Below, one piece after another: positions 35,442 through 45,062 of a stretch of 64,000 nt of DNA. Under the pieces are notes generated by a model, which saw only the letters and a list, made by a program, of their open reading frames with translations, was not told the DNA's origin and made no database searches. The translations under genes and the position numbers were made by a program. Numbering within the stretch: position 1 is the first letter of the stretch; each line of letters starts with the position of its first letter. The DNA comes from Roseibium sp. HPY-6 (GTDB lineage: Bacteria; Pseudomonadota; Alphaproteobacteria; Rhizobiales; Stappiaceae), in the NCBI RefSeq assembly GCF_040530035.1, contig NZ_JBEWCD010000002.1, positions 2,091,793 to 2,155,792 on the forward strand, read 5' to 3'.

Positions 35442-36257
35442 GGTCACAACGAAAAAATACCGCGTTGGGTAGTGGTTTAGTTTCTTGTTAATCTGGCTTG
35501 TGGAGATCGGCGATAAGAGTGCCGTACTCAACACGAATTTTCTTTAGCCGGTCGCGGACAGTATCGAAGTGGTCTCCCAACAGAGTGCAACATTTCTTTT
35601 GCCCGACGGCATTCTGAAATACCAATGGGAACTTGCGCCAGTAGAAATGTCCGCCTCAGTTAATGAGCATGAATATGAGCTTCGTCTGGGCGATGTCGAT
35701 ACCGAAAACTTACGTCTGAGTGCCGAAAATATTTACAAAATGGGCACATTTTGCGAGCCCGCTTGTTGGGAGCTGTAAGAATCGGGTGAACCGTGCGAGA
35801 TCTTTTTACACTGCGCCAGTCGACACGTCACCACCAATTAAGGCAGCTAGGTATCGATACCCGTCATCAGTTCGTTGCGCAACAAACATAGCTTTCCGCC
35901 CGCAATAGACTTTCGATCACCTAGCCACGAATGGCAGCTTTTCAGACCGCGTCGATATCCAACGAACGGCAGGTGTGCGGGCGCAAAGCAGCCGTTCGGC
36001 AACGGCGCAGCATCGGTTCCATTGGGCTCAAACCAGGCCTTCATAACATCTCGATCGAACTGAAATCACGGCGCACTCGAACGGGTCATGTGACAATTCA
36101 AACACGCATCCGGTTAGCCGCCATTCCTTTCAAATGCGGCAAAAAAGGGTGGGGTGACGAGGTGCCGTTTGCTGGAAGGGTCATTTCCGACCGGGCGCGC
36201 TAAACGTCGGTTCGTTACCGCCGCAAAGCGGGCGGTGAGGCGATGCCGATTTTATGG
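35442..36257. other. Gene-poor right flank of the accessory island
   Basis: About 815 bases lie between the maturase gene and the LacI gene. No convincing gene is seen: a 69-codon GTG-initiated frame at 35569-35778 has no ribosome-binding site or known relatives. A weak hairpin (ACCGCC 36217-36222 / GGCGGT 36231-36236) lies 22 bp past the LacI gene stop and could be its terminator. Base composition returns to GC-rich within this stretch. Confidence 0.55.
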
Positions 36258-37283
36258 TTACGTCGTCTCGCCAAAGAGAATTTCAGTGTCCAGCGTCTCG
36301 ATAAGTTTTTCGGCCGGAGTGTCCAGCGGGGTCGAGATCCATTGGGCTGCCGAGACACCGATCTCATAGCGGGGCGTTTGAGTTGTGGTGATTTTCATGG
36401 GCAGTGCTGACAGGAAGCCAAGACCGTTGAAGCCGGCAATTGCGACCTGACCGGGAACATCCACACCTTGCGACAGGCAATGCATGAGGCCGCCGGCGGC
36501 GAGATCGTCATTCGCGTAATAGATGGCATCGGGCCGATCGGGATGTGTGAGCACCTCTTCGGTCAATTGCCGGCCCGCCACCATGGAAGACGGTTCGTTT
36601 GACATGCGTTGCGCGATCAGTTGTCCGCCACCGTCACGTATCCTGGAGGCGAAGGCCTCGAAGCGCTTTGTTGCGCGCAAGTCGTGCCCGCCCTGGCTGG
36701 CAATATATCCGAAGGATCTGTAACCGCGCTCAAGCAGGTGTGTCGCCATTTCACGGCCGGCCTCAATGTGTGAAACCCCAAAGCTTGCCGTCATGGGCTC
36801 GCCGTCGACGTCCATGATTTCAGCAACCCGGACACCCGTCTGCTCAACGATGCGCCGAACGGAATCGCTGTGTTCCAGTCCGGGTAAAATCAGTCCGCGC
36901 GGGCGCCAGGACAGGAGGTCGAACACGAGTTCTTCCTCGGCTGCCTGAGAATACTCCGAAACGCCGAAAACCGGGCGCAGGCCGGCCGTGTTGAGGGTTT
37001 CGTTTATGCCGGAAAGGACTTCCGTGAAGACCCGGTTCTGCAGGGTCGGCAGCACGACACCGACAAGCGGATTGTCGTAGGAGGATATCCCGCCGGCGAG
37101 GCGATTGTGCACATAACCGATTTCGCGCGCCGCATTGTTCACCTGTTCGCGTACGGTCCGCGAAATATAGCCGGCACCGCGCATGACCCGTGACACAGTC
37201 ATCTGACTGACGCCCGCGACGCGCGCGACATCGTGCATCGTAGGCTGGTTTTTAGCGGCTTTGTTGTTCCGTCTGGTCGACAT
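36258..37283 (-). CDS. LacI-family transcriptional repressor of the tetronate operon
   Basis: The 341-residue regulator has an N-terminal LacI helix-turn-helix and hinge (MHDVARVAGVSQMTVSRVM, ~16-34) and a periplasmic-binding-protein-like effector domain. It diverges from the RbsABC-type importer/tetronate operon. The intervening DNA contains two LacI-type palindromes with TTTACnTAAA cores. It probably represses the divergent operon until a four-carbon sugar acid or derivative binds. Confidence 0.92.
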   Translation of the reverse strand: MSTRRNNKAAKNQPTMHDVARVAGVSQMTVSRVMRGAGYISRTVREQVNNAAREIGYVHNRLAGGISSYDNPLVGVVLPTLQNRVFTEVLSGINETLNTAGLRPVFGVSEYSQAAEEELVFDLLSWRPRGLILPGLEHSDSVRRIVEQTGVRVAEIMDVDGEPMTASFGVSHIEAGREMATHLLERGYRSFGYIASQGGHDLRATKRFEAFASRIRDGGGQLIAQRMSNEPSSMVAGRQLTEEVLTHPDRPDAIYYANDDLAAGGLMHCLSQGVDVPGQVAIAGFNGLGFLSALPMKITTTQTPRYEIGVSAAQWISTPLDTPAEKLIETLDTEILFGETT

Positions 37284-37326
37284 CGAAGGTCTTGGAATTC
37301 AACGCGTTTCATTTTTTTCTTGACGA

Positions 37327-37342
37327 ATGTTTACATAAACAT
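37327..37342. promoter_or_regulatory. LacI-type operator O1
   Basis: ATGTTTACATAAACAT is a near-perfect palindrome immediately after a TTGACG -35-like hexamer (37320-37325), i.e. in the promoter spacer of the divergent importer operon. It shares the GTTTACnTAAAC core with the second site at 37359-37376, 32-34 bp further on (about three helical turns). Confidence 0.65.
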
Positions 37343-37358
37343 AAATGATATCGCAATG

Positions 37359-37376
37359 TGTGTTTACGTAAACACA
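37359..37376. promoter_or_regulatory. LacI-type operator O2
   Basis: TGTGTTTACGTAAACACA is a perfect 18-bp palindrome about 50 bp upstream of the binding-protein gene. The central CpG dyad is typical of LacI/GalR-family operators. Confidence 0.75.
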
Positions 37377-37425
37377 TTGGAGCTGTAGACGAACAGCTCG
37401 GCCTTTTGGTCACCCCAGGGAGGAT

Positions 37426-38508
37426 ATGATGAAGAATTTGCTTTTGAGCGCGACTATGTTGCTGGCAAGCGCCGGCGTCGCTTTCGCCGACACTTATCGG
37501 GCGGAGTGTTTTGTTCCGGCACCTGAGACATCCACGATTTCCTATGACGCTAAGGACGGCCCGTACAAGCTGGCCTTTGTGAACGGTTTTGCCGGCAACG
37601 ACTGGCGCATTCAGGCGATCCAGTCTGCAAAGGCCTGGGCCGCACGCCCTGAGAACGCTGGCAAGATAGACACGTTCTCCATTGTCTCTGTCGGCAACGA
37701 CAGTGCAGCCCAGATCGCCGCGATCGACAACTTCATTGCCGCCGGTTACGACGCAATTACCTTCATCGCGGTCAATCCGACAGCGTTTGAGCCGGTTATC
37801 CGGCGTGCCGAGCGCGCCGGCACTATTCTTGTGCCCTTCGACAACGTTCTGGACACCGACAAGGTCGTTCAGGTCAACGAAAGCCAGAAGGAACTTGGCG
37901 CGCTGAAGGCGCAGACCGTGATGGACATATTGGACGGCAAGGCCGAAAAAATCCTGATGGTCAACGGATTGCCCGGCAACGCGACTGATCGCGACAGGCG
38001 CCTTGGCATGATGAGCGTGCTGGAGCAGGTTGACGGGCTTGAGATTGTTGAAGTCGTCGGCAACTGGGATACCGGTACCAGCCAGAAAGTGGTGGCTGAT
38101 GCCCTCGCAACACATGGTGAGTTTGACGCGGTTGTCTCGCAGCACGGTTCGGCTGGAACAATCAATGCCATGCAATCCGCTGGGCATCCTATCGTTCCAA
38201 TGGGTGTCGACGGCGAAAACGGTGTTCGCATTCTGATGGACGAGCTCGACATACCGGGTATCTCTGCCAGCCAGGCACCGGCCATGTCGGCGATTGCGCT
38301 TGAAGCAGCCGTCTCGCTGCTTGAAGGCAATGAACTGCCGCAGACCATTTTCCTGCCAATTCCACAGGTCAAGGCTGAAAACCTCGAGGCGGGCGTGAAC
38401 TACTTCCCCGATCTTCCGAAGTCCTTCAATACGGGCACGGGTTTCGCTGAATGCTTCGCCCCGTTTACGCCTGAGGAAATCACGGGCCAAAATCCAGACA
38501 ATACCTAA
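37426..38508 (+). CDS. Sugar-type ABC transporter substrate-binding protein (RbsB/LsrB-like)
   Basis: The 360-residue periplasmic binding protein has a signal peptide ending in AGVAFAD and the type I binding fold (LAFVNGFAGNDWRIQAIQSAKAW; later ITFIAVNPTAFEPVIRRAERAGT). Two adjacent ATG codons are possible; the second (37429) is better spaced from AGGGAGG. It is the first gene of a nine-gene operon for import and breakdown of a four-carbon sugar acid or lactone, so the ligand is probably a tetronate, tetronolactone or a precursor sugar. Confidence 0.88.
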   Translation: MMKNLLLSATMLLASAGVAFADTYRAECFVPAPETSTISYDAKDGPYKLAFVNGFAGNDWRIQAIQSAKAWAARPENAGKIDTFSIVSVGNDSAAQIAAIDNFIAAGYDAITFIAVNPTAFEPVIRRAERAGTILVPFDNVLDTDKVVQVNESQKELGALKAQTVMDILDGKAEKILMVNGLPGNATDRDRRLGMMSVLEQVDGLEIVEVVGNWDTGTSQKVVADALATHGEFDAVVSQHGSAGTINAMQSAGHPIVPMGVDGENGVRILMDELDIPGISASQAPAMSAIALEAAVSLLEGNELPQTIFLPIPQVKAENLEAGVNYFPDLPKSFNTGTGFAECFAPFTPEEITGQNPDNT

Positions 38509-38517
38509 GACCAACAC

Positions 38518-38546
38518 TCCGGCGGCGTCTTCCAGATGCCGCCGGA
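38518..38546 (+). promoter_or_regulatory. Intercistronic hairpin after the binding-protein gene
   Basis: TCCGGCGGC (38518-38526) pairs perfectly with GCCGCCGGA (38538-38546) around an 11-nt loop, 10 bp after the binding-protein stop. It probably protects the upstream mRNA or attenuates into the ATPase gene. It also argues for the ATPase start at 38565 rather than 38550. Confidence 0.65.
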
Positions 38547-38564
38547 AAAATGTGGAAACGCCTG

Positions 38565-40082
38565 ATGAACCAACATGATGCGCCCTTGCTGAAAATGCGG
38601 GACATTTCAATGCACTTTGGCGCAACCAAGGCACTTGAAAAGGTCGATTTCGCCTGCAGATCCCACGAGATCCATGCTGTTCTGGGGGAAAATGGCGCCG
38701 GCAAGTCGACGCTCATGAAGCTGATCGCCGGCGTTCTGCAGCCGACCGAAGGCCAGATCACTCTGGACGGTTCGGACGTCAAGCTTTCAACACCGCGTAC
38801 CGCCCAGGATCTTGGGCTGGTCTGCATGTTTCAGGAATTGTCTCTGGTGCCGGACCTGACAGTGCGCGAGAACCTGCTTCTTGGTGCACCTGGGAGCGGT
38901 CTTGGGTGGTTGCGCTCGCAGGCGTTGTCCAAAGCGCAGGATGTGTTGAGCCGCATCGATGGCGGGCATATCAAGATGTCCACGCGGGTGTCCGATCTTT
39001 CATTACCGTCGCGCCAGCAGGTCGAGATCGCAAAAGCGCTTATGCGTGCTCCAAGGCTCCTGATTCTGGACGAAGCGACATCTGCTCTCAATGCCTCCGT
39101 GGTTGCGAAGGTCTTTGACCTGATCCGTGCGGAAAGGGACCAGGGCACGAGCGTCCTTTTCATATCACACAGGTTTCATGAGATTGAGGCTCTGGCTGAC
39201 AGGATCTCGGTTTTCCGCAATGGCAGCCGTGTCGCAACCTTCGACCAGGGCGCCCATTCCTACGATGAGATCATCAACATGATGGTCGGTCAGAAGATCG
39301 AAGAGCTGTTCCCACCCAAACCTCTTGTCACCGCGGCCGGAAAGGAGGTTCTGAAGGTCGAGAACTTCTCATGGGAAGACCGCTTTACTGACGTGAGCCT
39401 GAGCGTGCGCGAAGGCCAGATCGTGGGCCTTGGCGGCCTCGACGGACAGGGGCAGGGGGCTTTTCTGATGGGGCTCTTCGGCCTGTTGCGGCGTGCGGAA
39501 GGAAAAATATCGGTCTCGGGAAAACCTGTCTCGGTCTCAAATCCCAAAACGGCCAAGCAGCCGGATATCGCGCTGGCGTTCATTCCCGAAGACCGCAAGA
39601 CCGAAGGCTTGATTCAGGAGCAGAGCATTCTTGAAAACCTGCAGCTTGCCGCGCTCGGGCTGAAGGATCTCGATGCCTCCGATCCGGAGCTTTACAAAAG
39701 CTCGCTCGAGCGTCTTGAGCTGAAACATGGCGGAGTGGAGCTGCCGGTATCGTCGCTCTCGGGCGGTAACCAGCAGAAGGTTGTTCTTGCGAAATGGCTG
39801 GCAATCAAACCGCGCTGCCTTCTGCTTGCGGACCCGACCCGCGGCATAGACGTGAAAACCAAGACCCAGATTTACCAGATGCTGCGCCGCCTTGCCGATG
39901 AGGGAACGGCCATTTTGCTTCTCAGCACAGACTATGAAGAACTGATCCAGCTGTGTGATGAAACCCACATTTTTTACGCCGGACGCCTGACGGCTTCCAT
40001 GAGCGGAGACAACATGACCGCGCAGAACATCATTGCTGCATCACTGAACGTCCCTGAAGAACGCAAGGTGGTTCATGCTTGA
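38565..40082 (+). CDS. Sugar ABC transporter ATP-binding protein (RbsA/XylG-like, duplicated domain)
   Basis: The 505-residue tandem ATPase has a first domain with Walker A GENGAGKST and an unusual signature region (SLPSRQQVEIAKALM). Its second domain has a degenerate Walker A (GLGGLDGQGQG), as is normal in RbsA, and the signature LSGGNQQKVVLAKWL followed by DPTRGID. The start at 38565 (MNQHDAP) is preferred because the upstream ATG abuts a hairpin. It overlaps the first permease gene by 8 bp. Confidence 0.92.
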   Translation: MNQHDAPLLKMRDISMHFGATKALEKVDFACRSHEIHAVLGENGAGKSTLMKLIAGVLQPTEGQITLDGSDVKLSTPRTAQDLGLVCMFQELSLVPDLTVRENLLLGAPGSGLGWLRSQALSKAQDVLSRIDGGHIKMSTRVSDLSLPSRQQVEIAKALMRAPRLLILDEATSALNASVVAKVFDLIRAERDQGTSVLFISHRFHEIEALADRISVFRNGSRVATFDQGAHSYDEIINMMVGQKIEELFPPKPLVTAAGKEVLKVENFSWEDRFTDVSLSVREGQIVGLGGLDGQGQGAFLMGLFGLLRRAEGKISVSGKPVSVSNPKTAKQPDIALAFIPEDRKTEGLIQEQSILENLQLAALGLKDLDASDPELYKSSLERLELKHGGVELPVSSLSGGNQQKVVLAKWLAIKPRCLLLADPTRGIDVKTKTQIYQMLRRLADEGTAILLLSTDYEELIQLCDETHIFYAGRLTASMSGDNMTAQNIIAASLNVPEERKVVHA

Positions 40083-41040
40083 CTACATTCGCTCAAACAG
40101 GCGCGAAGTTATCGCAGCAATTGTGTTGCTGGTACTTCTTTCTCTTTATCTGGGAACGCATCCGCGTGGCGCCTCCACTTACGTTTTGACGATTTGGGCC
40201 AACCAGTGCCTGATCCTCGGACTGGCGGCCATCGCACAGTTCTTTGCTGTTGTCGTGCGCGGTATCGACTTGTCGGTCGGTGCCGTCATGGCCCTGACCA
40301 ATACCCTGGCATCACACCTGCTGGACGGCTCGGCGGTCGGGATCGGTTTCGGCATGGTCGCTGTCTTGGCCGCCGGAGCGGCCTGCGGGCTCGTGAACGG
40401 GCTCGTTGTTGTCTACGGCCGCATTCAACCGATCGTCGTGACACTGGCGACGGCGTCTATTTTCGTAGGCGTCGCGCTGATGCTTCGGCCGACGCCCGGC
40501 GGCGCGATCAATTACGATCTTGCCGACGCGGTTACGCTGGATGTATTCGGTGTGCCGACGGCCCTGATCCTCTCCGGCCTTCTGATTTTCGCGTTCTGGA
40601 TACCGTTTCGGCGAACAGGACTGGGATTGGGGCTATATGCGCTGGGCTCTTCCGAACAGGCGGCTTTCCAGTCGGGCATAGACACACGGCTGGTCCGCAT
40701 CGCAGCATTTACGCTGGCCGGTCTTTTCGGCGGGGCGGCCGGCCTCTATTACAGCTTTGTCACCACCACGGGTGATGCCGGGATCGCGGCGAATTTCACT
40801 TTGAATTCGATTGCGGCAGTTGTGCTCGGTGGCGTCCTGCTGCGCGGTGGCGTCGGGTCGCTCGTCGGTGCGATGGCTGGCGCTTTCATTCTCAAGACCA
40901 TCGCGTCGCTCATGTTCTTTTCGGGCATTCCATCTCTCGCGCAGCCTCTGTTCGAGGGCCTGATCCTGGCAGCTGCAATCGCCGTTGGCGGCGCGGACGT
41001 GCTGCGAGCCCGCAACAGACTGGAGGTGTTCGGCCGATGA
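40075..41040 (+). CDS. Sugar ABC transporter permease (RbsC-like), subunit 1
   Basis: The 321-residue polytopic protein has RbsC-family landmarks GIDLSVGAVMALTNTLASHLL and LGGVLLRGGVGSLVGAMAGAF. It pairs with the following permease as a heterodimer. The start overlaps the ATPase gene and the end overlaps the next permease start by 4 bp. Confidence 0.9.
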   Translation: MLDYIRSNRREVIAAIVLLVLLSLYLGTHPRGASTYVLTIWANQCLILGLAAIAQFFAVVVRGIDLSVGAVMALTNTLASHLLDGSAVGIGFGMVAVLAAGAACGLVNGLVVVYGRIQPIVVTLATASIFVGVALMLRPTPGGAINYDLADAVTLDVFGVPTALILSGLLIFAFWIPFRRTGLGLGLYALGSSEQAAFQSGIDTRLVRIAAFTLAGLFGGAAGLYYSFVTTTGDAGIAANFTLNSIAAVVLGGVLLRGGVGSLVGAMAGAFILKTIASLMFFSGIPSLAQPLFEGLILAAAIAVGGADVLRARNRLEVFGR

Positions 41041-41981
41041 ACCGCGCAATCACACCTGACAGCCTGATGCCCTATATCGGCACCGTCCTGCTTATCGCGG
41101 CGGGAAGCTTCTTCTTTCCGCAAATTCTGACTTTCGACTATTTGACGCAGCAGCTTCAGATCGCGGCATTTCTTGGTCTGCTGGCAACCGGCGCAACAAT
41201 TGTCATCCTGTTGGGCCACATCGATCTCTCGGTTCCCTGGGTTCTGACGGGTGCAGCCATCCTGTCGACCGCTTTTGTCGGTTCCGGCGATCCACTGCTG
41301 ACCGCTCTGGCTGTCCCGGCAGCCCTGGCGTTCGGAGCGTTGATCGGAATTGTGAACGGAATTGGGGTCGCGATCCTCCGTATTCCTTCAATGGTTTGGA
41401 CACTGGCCATCAACTCGATCCTGCTGGGCCTCGCCGTTCTCAATACGGGCGGGTTCAACCCAAAGGGTGAGTCGAGCGCGCTGATGGTATCCATGGCGGC
41501 AGGAAGATTGTTCGGGCTGCCCATGAGCTTTCTCATCTGGATGGCGGTCTGCGTCGGCATCATGCTGTTTCTGACCAAGACGCCGTTTGGACGTTATCTG
41601 AGGTCGATCGGCTACAACGAAAAGGCGACGTTTTTGTCCGGGGTCTCGACGCCGAGCGTCGTTTTTGTCGCTTTCGCGCTGGCAGGCATGTGTTCCGCGA
41701 TGGGCGGCGTTTTGCTGGCCGGCTATGCAAACCAGGCCTATCAATCGATGGGAGATCCGTTTCTGCTTCCGACAATCGCTGCTGTCGTTATCGGGGGAAC
41801 ATCCATACTGGGAGGACGGGGCGGATTGTTCGGGACCGTCGGCGGTGCTCTGTTTATTACACTGCTGACGTCGATACTTTCTGTCATGCAGATCGGTGAC
41901 GCCTGGAGAAGCATCGTTTTCGGCGCGATCATACTGGCTATGCTTTTGTTCCAGACACTGCGCAAAGGAGCACGCGCATGA
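41037..41981 (+). CDS. Sugar ABC transporter permease (RbsC-like), subunit 2
   Basis: The 314-residue polytopic protein has GHIDLSVPWVLTGAAIL and IGGTSILGGRGGLFGTVGGALFI, the same family landmarks as subunit 1. Two different permease genes in tandem indicate a heterodimeric membrane channel. Confidence 0.9.
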   Translation: MNRAITPDSLMPYIGTVLLIAAGSFFFPQILTFDYLTQQLQIAAFLGLLATGATIVILLGHIDLSVPWVLTGAAILSTAFVGSGDPLLTALAVPAALAFGALIGIVNGIGVAILRIPSMVWTLAINSILLGLAVLNTGGFNPKGESSALMVSMAAGRLFGLPMSFLIWMAVCVGIMLFLTKTPFGRYLRSIGYNEKATFLSGVSTPSVVFVAFALAGMCSAMGGVLLAGYANQAYQSMGDPFLLPTIAAVVIGGTSILGGRGGLFGTVGGALFITLLTSILSVMQIGDAWRSIVFGAIILAMLLFQTLRKGARA

Positions 41982-42931
41982 CACCCGGATACATAACGGT
42001 TGATCCACTCTTTGAGGATTTCATCGACACGTCAGTCGCGCCCGAAGTCATCGCAAAAGGCTGTGTCTGGACAGAAGGACCGGTCTGGCTCAATGGCGGT
42101 CTCTTCTTCAATGACATACCCAACAAACGGATGTTGCGGTGGAGCGAACGGGATGGGGTATCGGTCGCGCTTTCAAACAGCGAGTTCGCAAACGGCAACA
42201 CGCTGGATTTGTCTGGCAAGATGGTGTCCTGCGAACATGGCGGGCGGCGGGTTGTCCGGCGGCAAGATCCGTTTGATTTGACCGCTGCGGAGACAATCGT
42301 CGACACGTTCGAAGGCAAAAGGCTGAATTCCCCCAACGATGTCGTGGTCCGCTCGGACGGATCGGTCTGGTTTACCGATCCACCTTATGGCATCAACTCC
42401 GACGTTGAAGGATACCCGGCTGAGAGCGCAATTGGTGGCTGCTATGTCTATTGCGTCGCGGCGGACGGGGAAATACGCGCTGTCGCAACAGATTTCGACA
42501 AGCCGAACGGTCTGGCTTTTTCACCGGACGAGACCAAACTCTACATTGCCGATTCCGGGGCCATTCGCGGCGCAAGCTTTCCCGGCATCGACTACAGTCT
42601 TCCCCACCATATCAGGGTATTTGAAGTCGACGGCACAACGCTGAAAAACGGCCGTGTCTTTGCTGTCGTTGCTCCCGGCATTCCAGACGGATTTCGTGTT
42701 GACCATGAGGGCTACGTCTGGACTTCGGCTTTGGACGGTATCCACTGCCTTTCGCCCGAGGGTGCACTCATTGGCAAGATCGTGCTGCCCGCGCAGACTT
42801 CCAATGTCTGCTTCGGCGGGCAAGGTGGAAAAACAATGTTCATCACGTCCTCCGACAAGGTCTACCGGGTTCACAGCAACCGCAGGGATGCTGCCCAAGT
42901 GCTTCGCGAAAACGAGGGGAGAGCCTCATGA
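41978..42931 (+). CDS. SMP-30/gluconolactonase-family lactone hydrolase
   Basis: The 317-residue six-bladed propeller has a metal-ligand Glu in WTEGPVWL near the N-terminus, the LNSPNDVVVRSDGSVWFTDPPYG Asn/Asp blade and a later ADS/Asp ligand. Enzymes of this family open aldonolactones. In this operon it would convert a tetronolactone or similar lactone to the free acid used by the following dehydrogenase. It overlaps neighbours by 4 bp at both ends. Confidence 0.88.
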   Translation: MTPGYITVDPLFEDFIDTSVAPEVIAKGCVWTEGPVWLNGGLFFNDIPNKRMLRWSERDGVSVALSNSEFANGNTLDLSGKMVSCEHGGRRVVRRQDPFDLTAAETIVDTFEGKRLNSPNDVVVRSDGSVWFTDPPYGINSDVEGYPAESAIGGCYVYCVAADGEIRAVATDFDKPNGLAFSPDETKLYIADSGAIRGASFPGIDYSLPHHIRVFEVDGTTLKNGRVFAVVAPGIPDGFRVDHEGYVWTSALDGIHCLSPEGALIGKIVLPAQTSNVCFGGQGGKTMFITSSDKVYRVHSNRRDAAQVLRENEGRAS

Positions 42932-43830
42932 CCAGCCCGTTGAAAATTGCTGTCATTGGACTCGGGTCCATGGGATTTGGCATGGCACGGTCATGCGTTC
43001 GAAGCGGCCATGACGTTTTCGGGGAAGACATCGTTTCCGAACGCGTCGACAGTCTCCGGAGGGAGGGCGGTGCAGATGATGCTGTCGAAACTGTCGCCGC
43101 GAGCCTCGATGCGGTCGTGATCGTCGTGCTCAATGCCGAGCAGACCGAGACCACCCTGTTTGGAGAAGCCGGCCTTGTTCCAAAGCTCAAGCCGGGAGCG
43201 GTCGTGGTTGCTTGTGCGACTGTGCCTCCGGAATTCGCCAGGACAATGGAGATGCGTTGCCAGTCGCACGGCATTCATTACCTCGACGCGCCCGTCTCCG
43301 GTGGATCGGTGAAGGCGGGAGAGGGCAAACTTTCCATAATGGCCGCCGGGACGCCTGAAGCATTTGCCGCCGCCAAGCCGGTTCTGGATGCCACATCCGA
43401 AACCGTTTTCCAACTGGGAGACAGGGCCGGCGCAGGCTCGGCGATGAAGGCGGTCAATCAGCTTCTGGCAGGTGTGCACATTGCGGCAATGGCGGAAGCA
43501 ATGACGTTCGGCATGACGCAGGGCATAAATCCGCAGAAGTTTATCGACGTCATCAGCAGGTGCGCCGGAACGAGCTGGATGCTTGAAAACCGTGCTCCGC
43601 ATGTGGCCGCCGGGGATTATACCCCGCACAGCCAGGTTGTGATCTGGCCGAAGGACCTCGGCATCGTGCGGGAGACAGCCAAAAAGTCCGGACTGGAAAC
43701 GCCGATCACGGATGCAGCTCTTCGACAATACACGGCCGCGGTTGAGATGGGGCTGGGCCACGAAGACGATGCAGCTGTCACCAAGGTATATGCCCGCAGC
43801 GCCGGGCTGCAGCTCCCGGGGGAAAACTGA
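42928..43830 (+). CDS. ltnD: L-threonate/D-erythronate-type 2-dehydrogenase (beta-hydroxyacid dehydrogenase family)
   Basis: The 300-residue protein has the NAD-binding GLGSMGFGMA, the substrate motif DAPVSGGSVKAGEGKL and the catalytic-lysine segment GSAMKAVNQLLAG. This is the family of 3-hydroxyisobutyrate, tartronate-semialdehyde and threonate dehydrogenases. Together with OtnK, OtnC and OtnI immediately downstream, oxidation of a tetronate at C2 to 2-oxotetronate is the best assignment. Confidence 0.87.
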   Translation: MTSPLKIAVIGLGSMGFGMARSCVRSGHDVFGEDIVSERVDSLRREGGADDAVETVAASLDAVVIVVLNAEQTETTLFGEAGLVPKLKPGAVVVACATVPPEFARTMEMRCQSHGIHYLDAPVSGGSVKAGEGKLSIMAAGTPEAFAAAKPVLDATSETVFQLGDRAGAGSAMKAVNQLLAGVHIAAMAEAMTFGMTQGINPQKFIDVISRCAGTSWMLENRAPHVAAGDYTPHSQVVIWPKDLGIVRETAKKSGLETPITDAALRQYTAAVEMGLGHEDDAAVTKVYARSAGLQLPGEN

Positions 43831-45062
43831 TGAAGCTAGGTTGCATAGGCGACGACTTCACAGGGTCAAGCGATCTCGCAAATACACTGGCAAAACAGGG
43901 TATGCGCGTAACACAGTATTCCGGTACGCCGAGTTTCGATGCAGCCGAAACCGTTGATGCCGGTGTTGTGGCGCTCAAAAGCCGGTCGATAGACCCAAAG
44001 GAAGCCGTCGCGCTATCGCTTGAAGCGTTGGACTGGCTGAAAGCTCAAGGATGCGAGCAGTTTTTTTTCAAATACTGCTCGACTTTCGATTCCACACCCG
44101 CCGGGAACATCGGTCCCGTGGCAGAGGCGCTCGCAAACGCCGTTGGTGCGGAAAAAGTCATCGTTTGTCCCGCATTTCCGGGAACCGGCCGTTCCATTTA
44201 CCAGGGCCATTTGTTCGTCAAGGACTGTCTCTTGAGCGAATCCGGCATGGAAGCGCATCCGCTCACACCGATGACCGACCCCGACATCCGGCGTTGGCTG
44301 GCGCGGCAGACCGATCTTGCCGTCGGGCACGTGGCCGCCGCGTCTGTGTTTGGGGGCGCCGATGCAATTCGCGCAGCCCTGGACCAGGAGCAGTCTGACG
44401 GCAAGCGCCTGATCGTCGTCGACGCCATCAGAGATGAGGATCTGATGGCGATCGGGAAGGCCGCGCACGGCCTGCCGCTCGTTACCGGAGGATCCGGTGT
44501 TGCTCTTGGGTTGCCGGCAAACTTTGGCTGCAAGCCGTCAAGGGTTTCCTGGACGGCGCAACAGGGTCGAGCGGTTGTCCTATCCGGGTCATGCTCCAGC
44601 GCCACGCGCAGGCAGGTCGCCGTTCACCGCGCCCGGTATCCAGCATTTGAGATCAACGCTGCCGATGTCATGGAAGGCCGGTTGGTGCCGGCGGACGTTT
44701 CCGAATGGCTGTTAAATGCGCAGGGTCTCCCGCTCGTCTACAGTTCCGCAGATCCGGCGGAGGTTGCAAAAGTTCAGGAAAAACACGGTCGGGAACGGAC
44801 AGCAACCGCCCTTGAGCGCTTTTTTGCGGAGACTGCGCGGCGTGCCCTCAATGGCGGCGTGACCCGGATCATTACCGCCGGCGGCGAAACCTCCGGTGCG
44901 GTCGTTGAAGGACTTGGATTGGAAACGCTTGAAATCGGTCCGGAGATCGATCCGGGTGTTCCCGCGCTCAGAGCCGGACCAGACCTTGTCGTTGCCCTGA
45001 AATCCGGCAACTTCGGTGCCGATGACTTTTTCGAAAAAGCCGACCGGGTTCTTCAAGGATGA
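43830..45062 (+). CDS. otnK: 3-oxo-tetronate 4-kinase (DUF1537 four-carbon acid sugar kinase)
   Basis: The 410-residue protein has the DUF1537 N-terminal signature GCIGDDFTGSSDLANTLA and the C-terminal nucleotide-binding segment ITAGGETSGAVVEGLG followed by LKSGNFG. It phosphorylates 3-oxo-tetronate at O4 with ATP. Start and stop overlap the neighbouring genes (1 and 4 bp). Confidence 0.92.
   Translation: MKLGCIGDDFTGSSDLANTLAKQGMRVTQYSGTPSFDAAETVDAGVVALKSRSIDPKEAVALSLEALDWLKAQGCEQFFFKYCSTFDSTPAGNIGPVAEALANAVGAEKVIVCPAFPGTGRSIYQGHLFVKDCLLSESGMEAHPLTPMTDPDIRRWLARQTDLAVGHVAAASVFGGADAIRAALDQEQSDGKRLIVVDAIRDEDLMAIGKAAHGLPLVTGGSGVALGLPANFGCKPSRVSWTAQQGRAVVLSGSCSSATRRQVAVHRARYPAFEINAADVMEGRLVPADVSEWLLNAQGLPLVYSSADPAEVAKVQEKHGRERTATALERFFAETARRALNGGVTRIITAGGETSGAVVEGLGLETLEIGPEIDPGVPALRAGPDLVVALKSGNFGADDFFEKADRVLQG

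Noticed and set aside
35569..35778. 69-codon open frame after the radical SAM gene
   Set aside because: Begins at a GTG with no ribosome-binding site and shows no family features; it could be a further RiPP-locus gene but nothing supports it.
28233..36257. Integrative element with att sites
   Set aside because: I looked for a tRNA, integrase and obvious flanking direct repeats and found none; only composition and gene content support transfer.
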